DNA of 64,000 nucleotides from Chrysolina oricalcia (GCA_944452925.2 OX101810.2:13564398-13628397), one strand, 5' to 3'. Counted from the stretch's first letter, positions 32,456 to 43,345 are shown. Translations and numbers: made by a program. Notes: generated by a model not told the origin, from the sequence alone.

Positions 32456-33120
32456 AAACTGAAAATTGGCAAGCTAAATAATATCGAAGTATATGCTTGT
32501 TTGACAAACAGACTGATGAATGAATCAGATCAATAATTGATCGCAAATCATGACCTCCAAAAACAAGTAAAATATTTGTAAACTACACTGAAAATATCGT
32601 TCAAGTCTTTTAATAGAAACACAATAACTTTTCAGTTAAAGAAATCACAAATTTTCACAAATTGTTTGAAAATATTAGAACAGATCATCAAAACGCCATC
32701 CAACCTTGAATTGCAGAAGCATTCAAAACTAATCGGAGATGAAATACCTTTGAATCACCTTACTGAAACGTTCTTTAGAGTCTTTCAATAGAAACACAAT
32801 CACTTTTTAGTTAGAGAAATCAAAAATTTTCACAAATTGTTTGAAAATAGGAGTACAGATCGTCAAAACGCCATATAAACACGTTTAAAGTCAAAAACCT
32901 TTGTCCGTGATTCGTAGTTCAAAGTCTTGCTATAGGTGGCGCTGCGATCTTATTTTCTTTCGCCAATTGCTGTAACTATTGAAACGTATAAATAAGGAAG
33001 AGGTGTAACACCGATTTGAAAATACCACGGACTGGAGACAGTGTTTTCGAAAAGTCCTTTTCTCATTGGTTTGAATTTAAAAAATTATGGCATTTGGTTT
33101 ATATAATATTAGGGAAATTG

Positions 33121-33640
33121 TCGCGATAAGTTTATCGATTCATTTCTAGCTGAATTAAAACACAGACTTGAGATAAAAAATATGAAATGTGGCAAAATTT
33201 GAAGAAATTTGCAAAATAGTTAAAAATTTGATCTGAGACATTGATGAAGTTCAGTAAACAGGAAACATTGATTAATTCGGTAGAATTTATTCCAAATATG
33301 CTCATTTTCAAATACGTGCATAGCGTGATTACTTATATTTGACGTTTTACTGTCACATACACGAATCTGAAAACAACGAACTTGACAGGCCAATCAGAGT
33401 CAAGAGTCAATTTTGATATTGAGGTTGAATGCAAGAGCAAAGGTTGAAGAAATCAGAAATTGAATTCTGCATTTTGGAAGGCATATAAATTGTATCTATT
33501 ACCGTTTGTATGCATTTCTATCAATGAAATCAATAATTATTATTATCGATAATCCGAAATTGACTAGAGCTCCTGATTGGTTCATTCGACAAGTGCGTAA
33601 AACAGTCAACTGTAAAACCACAAGTGATTGAATTTTCGCG
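33121..33640. other. Intergenic, repeat-derived
   Basis: Begins with a class B unit start (TCGCGATAAG, TCGATTCATTTCT) that decays after about 60 bp. The rest to 33610 shows no frame. ACCACAAGTGATTGAATTTT at 33617-33636 is the junction string that precedes class A or B units elsewhere. Confidence 0.45.
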
Positions 33641-33945
33641 ATAAGTCTGTCGATTCATTTCTGAACGAAACTGAATTGCTTCGAGAAAACACCACGAGTC
33701 CGCAGGACGAGTGGTGATTTCTAGATAATTTCACTCGCCGTATGAAACCCTCCTTTCCTGCAATACAAGGGCCAATAAGGGACGTTTGTCTCAATAATAC
33801 GCAGTTTCTTCCTTTTGAGCCGGTAATATCGCTTTGTCATGGCAACCACGTAACCAAACAACAACGGAGAATATGATATTATCATATTGCTACTAATTTG
33901 AATGTACGTCTGACAGACTTCATGTCTATCAGTCATTATCTATAA
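33637..33945 (+). repeat. Class B hairpin repeat unit (copy 2)
   Basis: Starts CGCGATAAGTCTGTCG. The apex at 33691-33715 is ACCAC-GA-GTCC-GCA-GGAC-GA-GTGGT, the cleanest example of the CGAG layout with a GCA triloop. Its tail 33725-33945 (TTTCACTCGCCGTATG, GAGCCGGTAATATCGC, GTCATGGCAACCACGT) is repeated in inverse at 35875-36066. Confidence 0.75.
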
Positions 33946-33979
33946 ATCAAGATACATAGAAACCCTGGTGTGATATCTT

Positions 33980-35150
33980 ATTGGCGAAAGAAAATAAGAT
34001 CGCAGCGCCACCTATAGCAAGACTTTGAACTACGAATCACGGATAAAGGTTTTTGACTTTAGACGTGTTTATATGGCGTTTTGACGATCTGTACTCCTAT
34101 TTTCAAACAATTTGTGAAAATTTGTGATTTCTATAACTAAAAAGTGATTGTGTTTCTATTGAAAGTCTCTAAAGAACGTTTCAGTAAGGTGATTCAAAGG
34201 TATTTCATCTCCGATTAGTTTTGAATGCTTCTGCAATTCAAGGTTGTATGGCGTTTTGATGATCTGTTCTACTATTTTCAAACAATTTGTGATTTCTTTA
34301 ACTGAAAAGTTATTGTGTTTCTATTAAAAGACTTGAACGATAGTTTCAGTGTAGTTTACAAATATTTTACTTGTTTTTGGAGGTCATGATTTGCGATCAA
34401 GTCTGTTTATCAAACAAGCATATACTTCGATATTATTTAGCTTGCCAATTTTCAGTTTCAAAATCCATGCTTTTCTTTGGTCAATTTCTTCAATCTGGTC
34501 GAACCAATTGGTGATTTTTTAACCTTGCTTTTATTTTTTGGGGGAAATTTGTGATATCCCACATTTTCCTTCTTGTCATATGTCCTGCTTCCTGGGACTG
34601 AATAACTAGGATTGTATTTTCCCATATTTGGCAGTCTATCAACAGTATAAACCAAAAAAATACGAACAGAAACAGAAATCGAGTATGGAAATATCCTTAT
34701 ATAATCAACAGAATGAATCAGATCAATAACTCACAAATCATGACTTCAAAAAACAAGTAAAATATTTGTAAACTACACTGAAACTATCGTTCAAGTCTTT
34801 TAATAGAAGCACAATAACTTTTCAGTTAAAGAAATCACAAATTTTCACAAATTGTTTGAAAATAGAAGAACAGATCATCAAAACGCCATGCAATCTTGAA
34901 TTGCAGAAGCATTCAAAACTAATCGGAGATGAAATTCCTTTAAATCACCTGACTGAAACGTTCTTTAGAATCTTTCAATAGAAACACAATCACTTTTTAG
35001 TTAGAGAAATCACAAATTTTCACAAATTGTTTGAAAATAGGAGTACAGATCGTCAAAACGCCATATAAACACGTGTAAAGTCAAAAACCTTTGTCCGTGA
35101 TTCGTAGTTCAAAGTCTTGCTATAGGTGGCGCTGCGATCTTATTTTATTT
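33980..35150 (-). mobile_element. THAP foldback element X2
   Basis: Left end ATTGGCGAAAGAAAATAAG. The right end is truncated in TTATTTTATTTTATTG, so the terminal CTTTCGCCAAT is missing. The arms match X1. The loop is inverted relative to X1: the THAP fragment is here on the minus strand. Confidence 0.75.
34458..34625 (-). pseudogene. THAP-domain fragment in X2
   Basis: The minus strand from ATG 34625 reads MGKYNPSYSVPGSRTYDKKE, NVGYHKFPPKNK. Both zinc-ligand Cys residues of the first pair are changed (Tyr and Ser), so this copy could not fold a THAP finger. The X1 copy retains both. Confidence 0.65.
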
Positions 35151-35635
35151 TATTGTAACTAATCACGCTAGGTGACACTCGCGTTTGTGTCCAACACCAA
35201 TTACACAGGCATTGACTAACTATCTTACTTCTTAAACAATGACAAAACTGTTAAGGTACGGCCTACTTGATTCGTGATATTTTTACTGCGTTGATACCGT
35301 TTCACCTCTTTAGCACACAGATGGCGGCAAAATTACAGATTCATGATGACACTTGGACAAGTGTCATGTTATGTAATTTTCAACATTGAATCTTATTTGT
35401 TGTGATATTCATTAACCATAATTTGTAAACATTCAAATTTTAATCAAATAATTATTATGACTCAGTACTTCGGAATGTTGGAAACTCGGTTATTTTCGAC
35501 TTATAAGTACGCCATCCATCGACGAATGAAGCCAACGGTATCAGTGCAATTACAGTCTCAACAACTTTGTTGAAACAAAAGCGAATCAGTGATAACACCA
35601 TGGTTTCTATACATCTTGCTATAAATATTGAAGAA
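35151..35635. other. Intergenic, no feature seen
   Basis: AT-rich with no recognisable gene or repeat. Confidence 0.35.
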
Positions 35636-35795
35636 TACTTACTATCGATAGTAATTCTGTCAGATGCCAACGAGATCAGATTGCTTGGTAACACCACGAG
35701 TCTTTTAGGACGAGTGGTGTTACCTCAAAGCAATTTGATCGAGTTCAAGATTTCTGACAGACTTATCGATAGTATTGTGAGTACGAGTAGTATTT
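35636..35795 (+). repeat. Class B hairpin (copy 3)
   Basis: Outer arms CTATCGATAGTAATTCTGTC and GACAGACTTATCGATAGTAT; apex at 35691-35720 ACACCACGAG-TCTTTTAGGA-CGAGTGGTGT. Both CGAG blocks are kept while the inner stem is weaker (GTC/GAC). Confidence 0.7.
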
Positions 35796-35874
35796 ATTGA
35801 GATAATTTCACGAACCAACAAATTAAAAAAAGTTCCGTTGCCGTGAATTCTTCAATAGTTATACTTATAGATAA

Positions 35875-36066
35875 CGCTTGATAGACATGAAGTCTGTAAG
35901 ACTGACATTCAAATTAGCAGCAAGATTATAATATTATATTTTCCGTTGTTGTTTGGATACGTGGTTGCCATAACATAGTGGTATTACCGGCTCAAAAGGA
36001 AGGAACTGCGTATTATCGAGACATCAATGTACCAGGGAAGGAAGGTTCCATACGGCGAGTGAAATT
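35875..36066 (-). repeat. Inverted copy of the class B unit tail
   Basis: Inverse of 33725-33945 (ACATGAAGTCTGT, CGTGGTTGCCATAAC, ATTACCGGCTCAAAAGGAAG, ATACGGCGAGTGAAATTA). With that copy it brackets X2 and the class B hairpins in one large inverted arrangement. The next class A unit starts two bases later. Confidence 0.65.
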
Positions 36067-36068
36067 AT

Positions 36069-36540
36069 CAGTAGTAATATCCCGACAAAATGCTGAATTT
36101 TCAGAAAATACTTTCACTTCGCTGTCACGAAAACTATGTTGCTTAGAAACACCACGAGAGCTTGCTCGAGAGGTGTTTTGTACAGCAACACAGTTTGAGC
36201 GACTGGCAAGGTGAAAGTATTTTGAAAATTCTGCATTTCGAAGGGATATTCGATCAGACAATTTCACGAATACAATAAATTATTATGGACTAAATGCGTA
36301 TTACAGAAACGGTTCATCATGTGTCTTTAATGTCAGTTGAAGAGTTGAACAGTCAAACTGACGTTTCTCTATTCACAGAAATTGTTGTAACTATGGAAAA
36401 GTATAAATAAGGAAGAAGCGTAACCCTGATTTCAAAATACCACGGGCTGGAGACAGTGTTTTCGAAAAGTCCTTTCCTCATTGGTTTCAATACAAAAAAT
36501 GATGGCATTTGGTTGGTTTATATAATATGAGGGAAATTGT
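36069..36540 (+). repeat. Class A hairpin repeat unit 4
   Basis: 472 bp from CAGTAGTAATATCCCGAC to ATATGAGGGAAATTGT. The apex CACGAGAGCTTGCTCGAGAG is at 36152-36171. It is directly followed by unit 5 with no spacer or duplication. Confidence 0.8.
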
Positions 36541-37004
36541 CAGTAGTAATATCCCGACAAAATGATGAATTTTCAAAAAATACTTTCACTTTGCTGTCAC
36601 GAAAACTGTGTTGCTTAGAAACACCACGAGAGCTTGCTCGAGTGGTGTTTTGTACAGCAACACAGTTTGAGCGACTGGCAAGGTGAAAGTATTTTGAAAA
36701 TTCTGCATTTTGAAGGGATATTCGATCAGACAATCTGACGAATACATTAAATTATTACGGACTAATGCGTATTGCAGGAACGGTTCATCATGTGTCATTA
36801 ATATCAGTTGAAGAGTTGAACCGTCAAACTGACGTTTCTCTATTCACAGAAATTGTTGTAACTATGGAAACGTATAAATAAGGAAGAAGCGAAACACCGA
36901 TTTGAAAATACCACGGGCTGGAGACATTGTTTTCGAAAAGTCCTTTTCTCATTGGTTTGAATTCAAATTTCATTTGGTTGATTTATATAATATGAGGGAA
37001 ATTG
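36541..37004 (+). repeat. Class A hairpin repeat unit 5
   Basis: 464 bp, closely similar to unit 4. The apex at 36621-36648 is ACACCACGAG-AGCTTGCT-CGAGTGGTGT. The tail ends GAGGGAAATTGT at 37004, where unrelated sequence begins. Confidence 0.8.
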
Positions 37005-38992
37005 TCAGATTAATCCTAGAAGAACACCTTACAGGAGACGGTTGGAAATGAAAAAACAGACGAACTTGTCCCACATCTTCAGGCTCATAACTATTCATGT
37101 ATGCCCAACGAGTACACTGAAAAATGGGTCTAAACCACTGGAATAGAAACTTATTACGGGATTATGAAAAAGAAAAACTCAACAGCCGATAGCTCTGAGC
37201 AAATATCTTTTGGGGATAATCACAGGGTTGTTTTTCTAATATAGAATTGGTATTCTGCCTCAAAAGTCGTTCCAGGGAAATGAGAAAAGTTCGGTAGCAC
37301 TCAGCAAGTCAGAGCTGATGCTATTCATAACTCCGATTTTCAAAATTTTATAGGTCTTAATCATTTTAATGTATGAAAGAAATTAATTTTCTCAAGAAAA
37401 CATGTCACAGAATAGTGAAACATTCTCTACCCTCTTCAAACACTTCACTATTCAACTGTCCTTACCATCAATCAGTGCACCAATCCAATCTCCAACATGT
37501 TAATCCTTTTTAAGCGATGCTAATGCATTCGTCATGATTGAAAAATAAATATTCAAATCCACTTTACAAGTTGTAAAATATAAACAAATAATAATGTCAC
37601 AGAACAACGATAATTGTTTATGAGTTAACTCAAGTATGAAACACAAATTGCAGTTTTGCTTACGATGACGAATTGAAACGTACTGAACCAAAATCGATTG
37701 ACTTCCCATTTGGTTTTCAATGAATTATTGATGGTACCGTGAGCAGGTTTTTCCGAGGTACCTACCAACGCAAGAATCTGGTTTCTAAAATGAGCAGAAA
37801 GTTATCGGCTTAAACCAGTTCCGTTATGAATTGACTGATTACGCGTAAAGATGATTATAGTGTAATTATACTAATTATTACCCAAAAACAATAGGTAATA
37901 CTTGCGACACTCTATGAATACCTATACCGGCCGTCAATTTCAAGTCATGTCCTACTACAGGTAGGCCAATCACTTTGGCAAAATTGAAGAAAAAATAACA
38001 AAGCAATGCTAACTTTCACAAAAGTTGTATTTTAGTGCTCAATGAAATAATACATATTTGCGCCCTCGTGCAAGGTCGAAAATATTGTTTAAAATGTAAA
38101 TTATAAACAAATCTGGTTATTTTCCGGACAACCGGGCGGAAAACAAGCATTTTGCAGCCGCGACAGGGGCCGCAAAATATTGTTTTGCGGGCATTACCCA
38201 GAGTGACGGCCGGCAAAATTTTTTACGGCCGTTGCCCAGAGAACGTCACTACAGCATTTGACACATCTGGAATATGACAATAAAAATTGTAATTTGAGCA
38301 ATCAAATATTTCCAAATTCACAACAGAAGAATACTTTATGTATGATATACCGGGCGTCAACGAATCTATTGGACATGTCATAACTTCTAGACCATTAGGT
38401 GTATCAAAATGAGATTTGGTATAGGTAAATGGTATGTGAAGAGGAGAGTTTTCACATATTTTTCACTCTCCGGTCACTTCCGGTCTCACCGGAAATGGCT
38501 CCGGATCTAAATTTTTAAATGGAACACCCTGTATATTGTAACATTTTTGGATTTCTGAGACAATTCTAGATCAGAATGTGACATTTTCGAAAGTTTTTAT
38601 GCCAACTTAATTTTTTCGGAGTCACTTTTGAAATTACATCTAGGTGGCCATGATCGGAAGAAAACTAATCTAAGGACCTCAGGTGATATCAGAATATTAC
38701 AATCGCGACGTTTTAGTGACTAGTATGATAGATATGAATAAGACAAGTTGGCAAAATTACATTTTCGTGTCTATTATTTTTCAATCAGCGACCATTTTTT
38801 GACTAGCACTTTCCGAAAAAAGGATATTTTGACGAATCTAACGATACTAATTTATTTGCGATTGGATCAACAAATTTAACAAAATTAACAATAATTTCAG
38901 AGATACACTTATATTTTTTCAATATCCTAATTTCTTAAAATTTTTACTGTAGTAAATTTTCTAAGTGCATTCCCCCTTGTTGAAGACACATT
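37005..38992. other. Intergenic, with a GC-rich patch and a transposon end
   Basis: At 38115-38245 there is a GC-rich patch with ATTTTGCAGCC, GGCCGCAAAAT and repeated GGCCG..GCCC strings, probably a degenerate hairpin repeat. At 38510-38532 AAATTTTTAAATGGAACACCCTG followed by TA looks like the right end of a Tc1-like element; a similar end occurs at 58801-58821. No gene is seen. Confidence 0.4.
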
Positions 38993-39210
38993 TCATTCAG
39001 CTCGTTCAATTGTTTCTCTCAACACGTTTCGTAACATTTGTGGCGTTATACTTCTAAATGCCTGTAGAATCCTTTCTTCTAAGATTTCGAGAGTGGCTGG
39101 GGCTGTTGCATAGTAGACCCTTTCTTTAACATATCCCCAAATGAAGAAATCTAGCACAGTCAGATCCAGTGAGCGGGCAGGCCACCGTACTGGAGTAATT
39201 GTAAATGCAT
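38993..39210 (-). pseudogene. C-terminal fragment of a DDE transposase
   Basis: The minus strand reads RWPARSLDLTVLDFFIWGYV, KERVYYATAPATLEILEERI and LQAFRSITPQMLRNVL, ending TGA at 38995-38993. S-x-D-L-x-x-L-D-F-F-x-W-G is the third-Asp block of the same transposase family as the gene at 14406-15480. It is uninterrupted over ~70 codons but lacks everything upstream. Confidence 0.7.
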
Positions 39211-39883
39211 TATCAAAATAAACGTTTTTCAGCTCAAATTAAGGAAATTGTACAGTTGTTTAATTTCATCTCTTCCCCTTCTTCCTTCGTGTCTATATGA
39301 TTGCACTTCTGAATTTACGAATAAGTAGAATCAGATGGTTCGCAGCCGCCTTTGCATTACTTTAATAAACTCCCGTTCATTAGAATGCGAATCTTTTCAA
39401 TTTAATGTTATCAAACAAACCCTAATTTTTGATGCTTTTGATCCTTATATATCTTTGAATATGTTACAAAAAGTAACTTGTGACATCTATAGTCACTCGT
39501 TGTATATATTATTTTTAAAATTTTTATTCAATGAGATAGTGGGGTGGACAGAGGGATAATAATTCTTTACAGAAAGATCAGTATTTGAAAAATAACATGA
39601 TATATTTTGCAAATTGAAAAAAAAATGTTTTTTCCGTTAACCAGCTGTCGTCCCCCTACGAACGGCAGCCCTCAAAAGTCGAAACTTGCAATCCAAGGAA
39701 TAACGAGGTCTTACTTTTTTACGTGCGATTCCTAGCAATTGAAATAGACTGAGAAAGGACCAAAACGCAATTGTACACGTGGATTCTACTTATTCGTATA
39801 TTCAGAAGTGCAATTCTATAGACACAAAGGGAGGGGGAAGAAGTGATATTAATTAATAATTATTTTGATAGAGCATTTACGGA
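39203..39883. mobile_element. Foldback repeat
   Basis: The left arm 39203-39338 and right arm 39775-39883 are inverse relatives: GTAAATGC..TATCAAAATA, TTCTTCC, GTGTCTATA.GATTGCACTT, CTGAAT.TACGAATAAGTAGA. The middle contains no recognised gene. The left arm abuts the transposase fragment at 38993-39210. Confidence 0.6.
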
Positions 39884-39995
39884 TTTGGTTTATGGTACCA
39901 AATCAAAAGATAATTGAGGAATTGATTTTCTCTAGGAAACCGTTGATGAATGATCAAAGGGACCTGGAATACGTATGGATATAGAATAGTATATT

Positions 39996-40116
39996 GTACA
40001 ATGAGCATGAAATGACATACATTTGGTATATGAAAATGTGTAGTACTCGCTATGCTCGTACTACAAAATTTCATATACCTACTCATGGGAAATGGGTCAT
40101 TTCATGCTCATTGTAC
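39996..40116 (-). repeat. Class D CGAG hairpin
   Basis: Outer arms GTACAATGAGCATGAAATGAC and GTCATTTCATGCTCATTGTAC pair perfectly over 21 bp; an inner arm GTATATGAAA / TTTCATATAC follows. The apex (40040-40064, minus strand) is GTAGTACGAGCATAGCGAGT then ACTAC: again two CGAG blocks flanking a short stem. Just outside, ACTATACTTTTTCTACGACC matches the exit sequence of the class C elements. Confidence 0.75.
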
Positions 40117-40440
40117 ACTATACTTTTTCTACGACCATCTGAATCATTAACAAATCTGTAATATTTTTAATAATCCTTTTTATCATAAACTCCCCTGCCG
40201 TCATTTTTACATGGTATATATAATTTTTTCTTTCTTCACCCGTTGAATGAAACATCTATTTTTTCTTTTTGTACACGTACCTACCTACGTCGTGAAACAA
40301 ATAACATTCAAAATATTCAAATTTTGACAACTTGGAAATAAATAAAACCTTATGCCAGAAAAAATCAAACACTCGCTCCCACCATCCAAAGTACATGTGT
40401 CATCTGAATCAACACTCGTCGTTACTAGAGCACATAATAA
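40117..40440. other. Intergenic, no feature seen
   Basis: AT-rich spacer before the Penelope-like pair. Confidence 0.35.
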
Positions 40441-41645
40441 TTTCACTTTAATGAAACGAAAGAAACACAATTTTGTCTTATTTCCACTAGTTTTTTTATA
40501 TTTACGACCGGTTTCGGGCTTTATCCCATTATCAAGTATAAAAACTAACTATTACAATTGTACTCTTAAACCTAGTTATATAGGGAGTTTGCAGGTAAAC
40601 TGGATGGAGAGGTAATTAAATGAAAATAAATGAAATCAAATGAACATGGGTGAAACGATATAAATTCAATACTGGAGGTTATGGAAATTACCTGGGTTGT
40701 CAAAATCACAAATTCAAAAGTGGAGACCTGCATAAATCGCGTTGCTCGTTGAGGGTTGTATATTTCGGGTTTTTAATTGATTTATTGATTTCCATGGCTT
40801 CCAACAGATTAATTTTCTTTCCTTTATTACATGTGTGTAGGATTTTGAGATTAAATTTATTTATCTTGTGTTTGGATTCTTGCAGATGTTCGTACATTGT
40901 GGATTTTTTGTCGAAACAGACGTGTTCACGGAGCCTTACGTCAAAATTTCTACCGGTCTGGCCTGTATATACTGCAGAGCATTCCCCGCATTCTAATATA
41001 TATATATATTTTTTCATTCTATCTCGTTTAGGTTTTGCATTGAACAGAATTCTGCCTAAATTATTATTACTTATGAAAGCTGTTGTTATTTTGAATTAAG
41101 AAAAATAATTTTGAATGTTTTCTGATATTTTACCTGAGTAATTAATGCTACCTTATTTACGTGTATTGTGTTCTTCGATATTTGGGTATAGTTCACTCAT
41201 AACCGTTTTATGAGTTTTACCTGATATTAATTTCTCTATTAAAGAAACTGGCACTCGATTGTTTATCGCAGTTTGTTTAATGATGTTTAGTTCATCCTGG
41301 AAATTCTTATCAGGTAAAGGGATTGCGAAAGCTCTGTGTATCATTGATCTAAAGGCGGATAATTTATGTGACATCGGACTGAAAGAATCAAAGGGAATTG
41401 TACAGTCTGTGAAGGTGTTTTTCCGGTAGATATTAAATTGAAAACTATTACTAACCCTTGAAATACTTAAATCTAAGAAGTTAAGCTTCTTGTCTTGTTC
41501 AATTTCTACTGTGAATTTAACTTTGTTATGTAGATTATTTAGGAAGTTCAAAAATTGATCAATTTGTCTGTTGGAACCATCAAAACCCACTAGTACGTCA
41601 TCAACGTATCTGAACCAAAACACAATATGTTTTTTAGAAAGGGGG
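40441..41645 (-). pseudogene. Penelope-like element, minus copy (RT end, GIY-YIG)
   Basis: The minus strand begins within the RT domain at HIVFWFRYVDDVLVGFDGSN (YVDD catalytic box, about 41630-41575). It continues FNIYRKNTFTDCTIPFDSFS and VPVSLIEKLISG, hits a TAA at about 41153 (Tyr in the other copy), and after another TAA enters the GIY-YIG endonuclease: ILECGECSAVYTGQTGRNFD and RLREHVCFDKKS, ending at 40706. It then runs through the 3' region with a hammerhead-like motif to about 40441. It is 5' truncated and inactive. Confidence 0.85.
40488..40552 (-). ncRNA. Hammerhead-like ribozyme motif, minus Penelope copy
   Basis: The minus strand has TAGTTTTTATAC, core TTGATAA, TGGGATAAAGCCC, GAAA, the palindromic ACCGGT, TC and GTAAATATAAAAAA. 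This is the order stem I - core - stem II - GAAA - short stem III - cleavage site - stem I of a type I hammerhead. Core positions 3 and 8 are U and A instead of C and G, which keeps a Watson-Crick pair. Stem II is short. Hammerheads are known in Penelope-like elements; activity here is not shown. Confidence 0.5.
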
Positions 41646-41649
41646 TCCT

Positions 41650-42647
41650 TAATATCTACCGGAAAAACACCTTCACAGACTGTACAATTCCCTTTGATTC
41701 TTTCAGTCCGATGTCACATAAATTATCCGCCTTTAGATCAATGATACACAGAGCTTTCGCAATCCCTTTACCTGATAAGAATTTCCAGGATGAACTAAAC
41801 ATCATTAAACAAATTGCGGTAAACAATCGAGTACCAGTTTCTTTAATAGAGAAATTAATATCAAGTAAAACTCATAAAACAGTTATGAGTGAACTTTACC
41901 CAAATATCGAAGAACACAATACACGTAAATATGGTAGCATTAATTACTCCAGGTAAAATTTCAGAAAACATTCAAAATTATTTTTCTAAATTCAAAATAA
42001 CAACAGCTTTCATAAGTAATAATAATTTAGGCAGAATTCTGTTCAATGCAAAACCTAAACGAGATAGAATGAAAAAATCAGGGACATATAGATTAGAATG
42101 CGGGGAATGCTCTGCAGTATATACAGGCCAGACCGGTAGAAATTTTGACGTAAGGCTCCGTGAACACGTCTGTTTCGACAAAAAATCCACAATGTACGAA
42201 CATCTGCAAGAATCCAAACACAAGATAAATAAAGATAATCTCAAAATCCTACACACATGTAATAAAGGAAAGAAAATGAATCTGTGAAGCCATGGAAATC
42301 AATAAATCAATTAAAAACCCGAAATATAGAACCCTCAACGAGCAACTCGATTTATGTAGGTCTCCACTTTTGAATTTGTGATTTTGACAACCCAGGTAAT
42401 TTCCATAACCTCCAGTATTGAATTTATATCGTTTCACCCATGTTCATTTGATTTCATTTATTTTCATTTAATTACCTCTCCATCCAGTTTACCTGCAAAC
42501 TCCCTATATAACTAGGTTTAAGAATACAATTATTGTATTAGTTAGTTTTTATACTTGATAATGGGATAAAGCCCGAAACCGGTCGTAAATATAAAAAACT
42601 AGTGGAAATAAGACAAAATTGTGTTTCTTTTGTTTCATTAAAGTGAT
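41650..42647 (+). pseudogene. Penelope-like element, plus copy (more 5'-truncated)
   Basis: It starts at LNIYRKNTFTDCTIPFDSFS, has VPVSLIEKLISSKTH, shifts frame around 41950 (KYGSINYS / GKISENIQNYFSKF), and continues through LECGECSAVYTGQTGRNFD and RLREHVCFDKKS to a stop at 42287 that cuts the endonuclease tail. It ends at about 42647 with the same 3' region as the minus copy. The two copies are head to head, making an inverted repeat of about 1 kb per arm with a centre of only a few bases. Confidence 0.85.
42540..42603 (+). ncRNA. Hammerhead-like ribozyme motif, plus Penelope copy
   Basis: Same arrangement as at 40488-40552: core TTGATAA at 42555-42561, GAAA at 42575-42578, ACCGGT at 42578-42583, predicted cleavage after C42584. 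Both U3 and A8 changes are present here as well. Confidence 0.5.
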
Positions 42648-43345
42648 CATGAATTTCCACAAAATAAACAAGTCATCAATTACACAAAACATAATAATTT
42701 GTTCAAATTAACTGTTATATAGAAAGTAGCTGTCAACTATTCAAAAATATAGAATCCGATTGTAATTAATCTTTTTATTGAAATTATTCTGGTTTTATGA
42801 AAAGAAAATCATACCTTTGTCAGAAGACAGGCATTATCAGGAGCTTCTGATATACATTTATTAATTTGATTGTTAAAATCATTCTCACTATCTCTAATCA
42901 TTTTTAAAAACTTAATTTTTTCAATCGAATTTTGTAATTATCTGCTGATGTGAAATGTCAAATTATTAGACAGACGTAAACAAACTTGATTCGATATTAT
43001 TTGTGTTCATAAAATTTAACAACGAGGGTTTAATAAGCTCTAGTCAATCAGAAACTTGTATCATCAACGCGTCAGAGTGACGTACTTGGATATGAGTACA
43101 GAGTCGAACTCGAACCAAGCAACAAAACTGTCAGCAGACACTCTCATATACCAAGAGCTAGTCCATCACTGTCTATAGAGAACGGCGGCCATGACACGTC
43201 CTATTACGTCACTTTTCATCACAAATGTTCTTTCATCTCTTTCTACTAGTGTCCCCATTGTCTTATGGGAATCAAACACTCCTTGTTAAATTTTAGTCTT
43301 CTTGGTTAATACCTACCTATAATGTCAGTCTAGTAGTTTATGAAA
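42648..43345. other. Intergenic, no feature seen
   Basis: AT-rich, no gene or repeat boundary recognised. Confidence 0.35.

Larger units (their letters stand above)
31632..32967 (+). mobile_element. THAP foldback element X1
   Basis: Ends ATTGGCGAAAG and CTTTCGCCAAT, with arms of over 500 bp containing CAGCGCCACCTATAGCAAG, ACGTGTTTATATGGCGTTTT, ACAATTTGTGAAAATTTGTG and ATTGTGTTTCTAT. The loop (32220-32500) carries a THAP-domain fragment on the plus strand. A 0.13-kb hairpin insert lies near its left end (31648-31775). A second copy of the family is at 33980-35150. Confidence 0.75.
31322..33120 (+). repeat. Class A hairpin repeat unit 3, interrupted by a foldback
   Basis: Starts CAGTAGTAATATCCCGAC and ends ATATTAGGGAAATTG. 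The hairpin apex CGAGAGCTTGCTCGAG is at 31413-31428, and its left outer arm is altered (GAAACGAGAGAAACGAGAG). The unit is split at 31631 by the THAP foldback and resumes at about 32968 (GCTGTAACTATTGAAACGTA). A class B start (TCGCGATAAGTTTATCG) follows immediately at 33121. Confidence 0.7.

Noticed and set aside
35455..35800. Open frames on both strands over a class B hairpin
   Set aside because: Caused by the palindrome; no domain and no conservation among hairpin copies.
2988..37004. Repeated hairpin units as a possible CRISPR-like or clustered array
   Set aside because: Units are ~470 bp, mobile-element-like and dispersed, with no short spacers and no cas genes; the genome is eukaryotic.
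40650..41099. 149-codon plus-strand frame
   Set aside because: Antisense of the GIY-YIG region of the Penelope-like minus copy.
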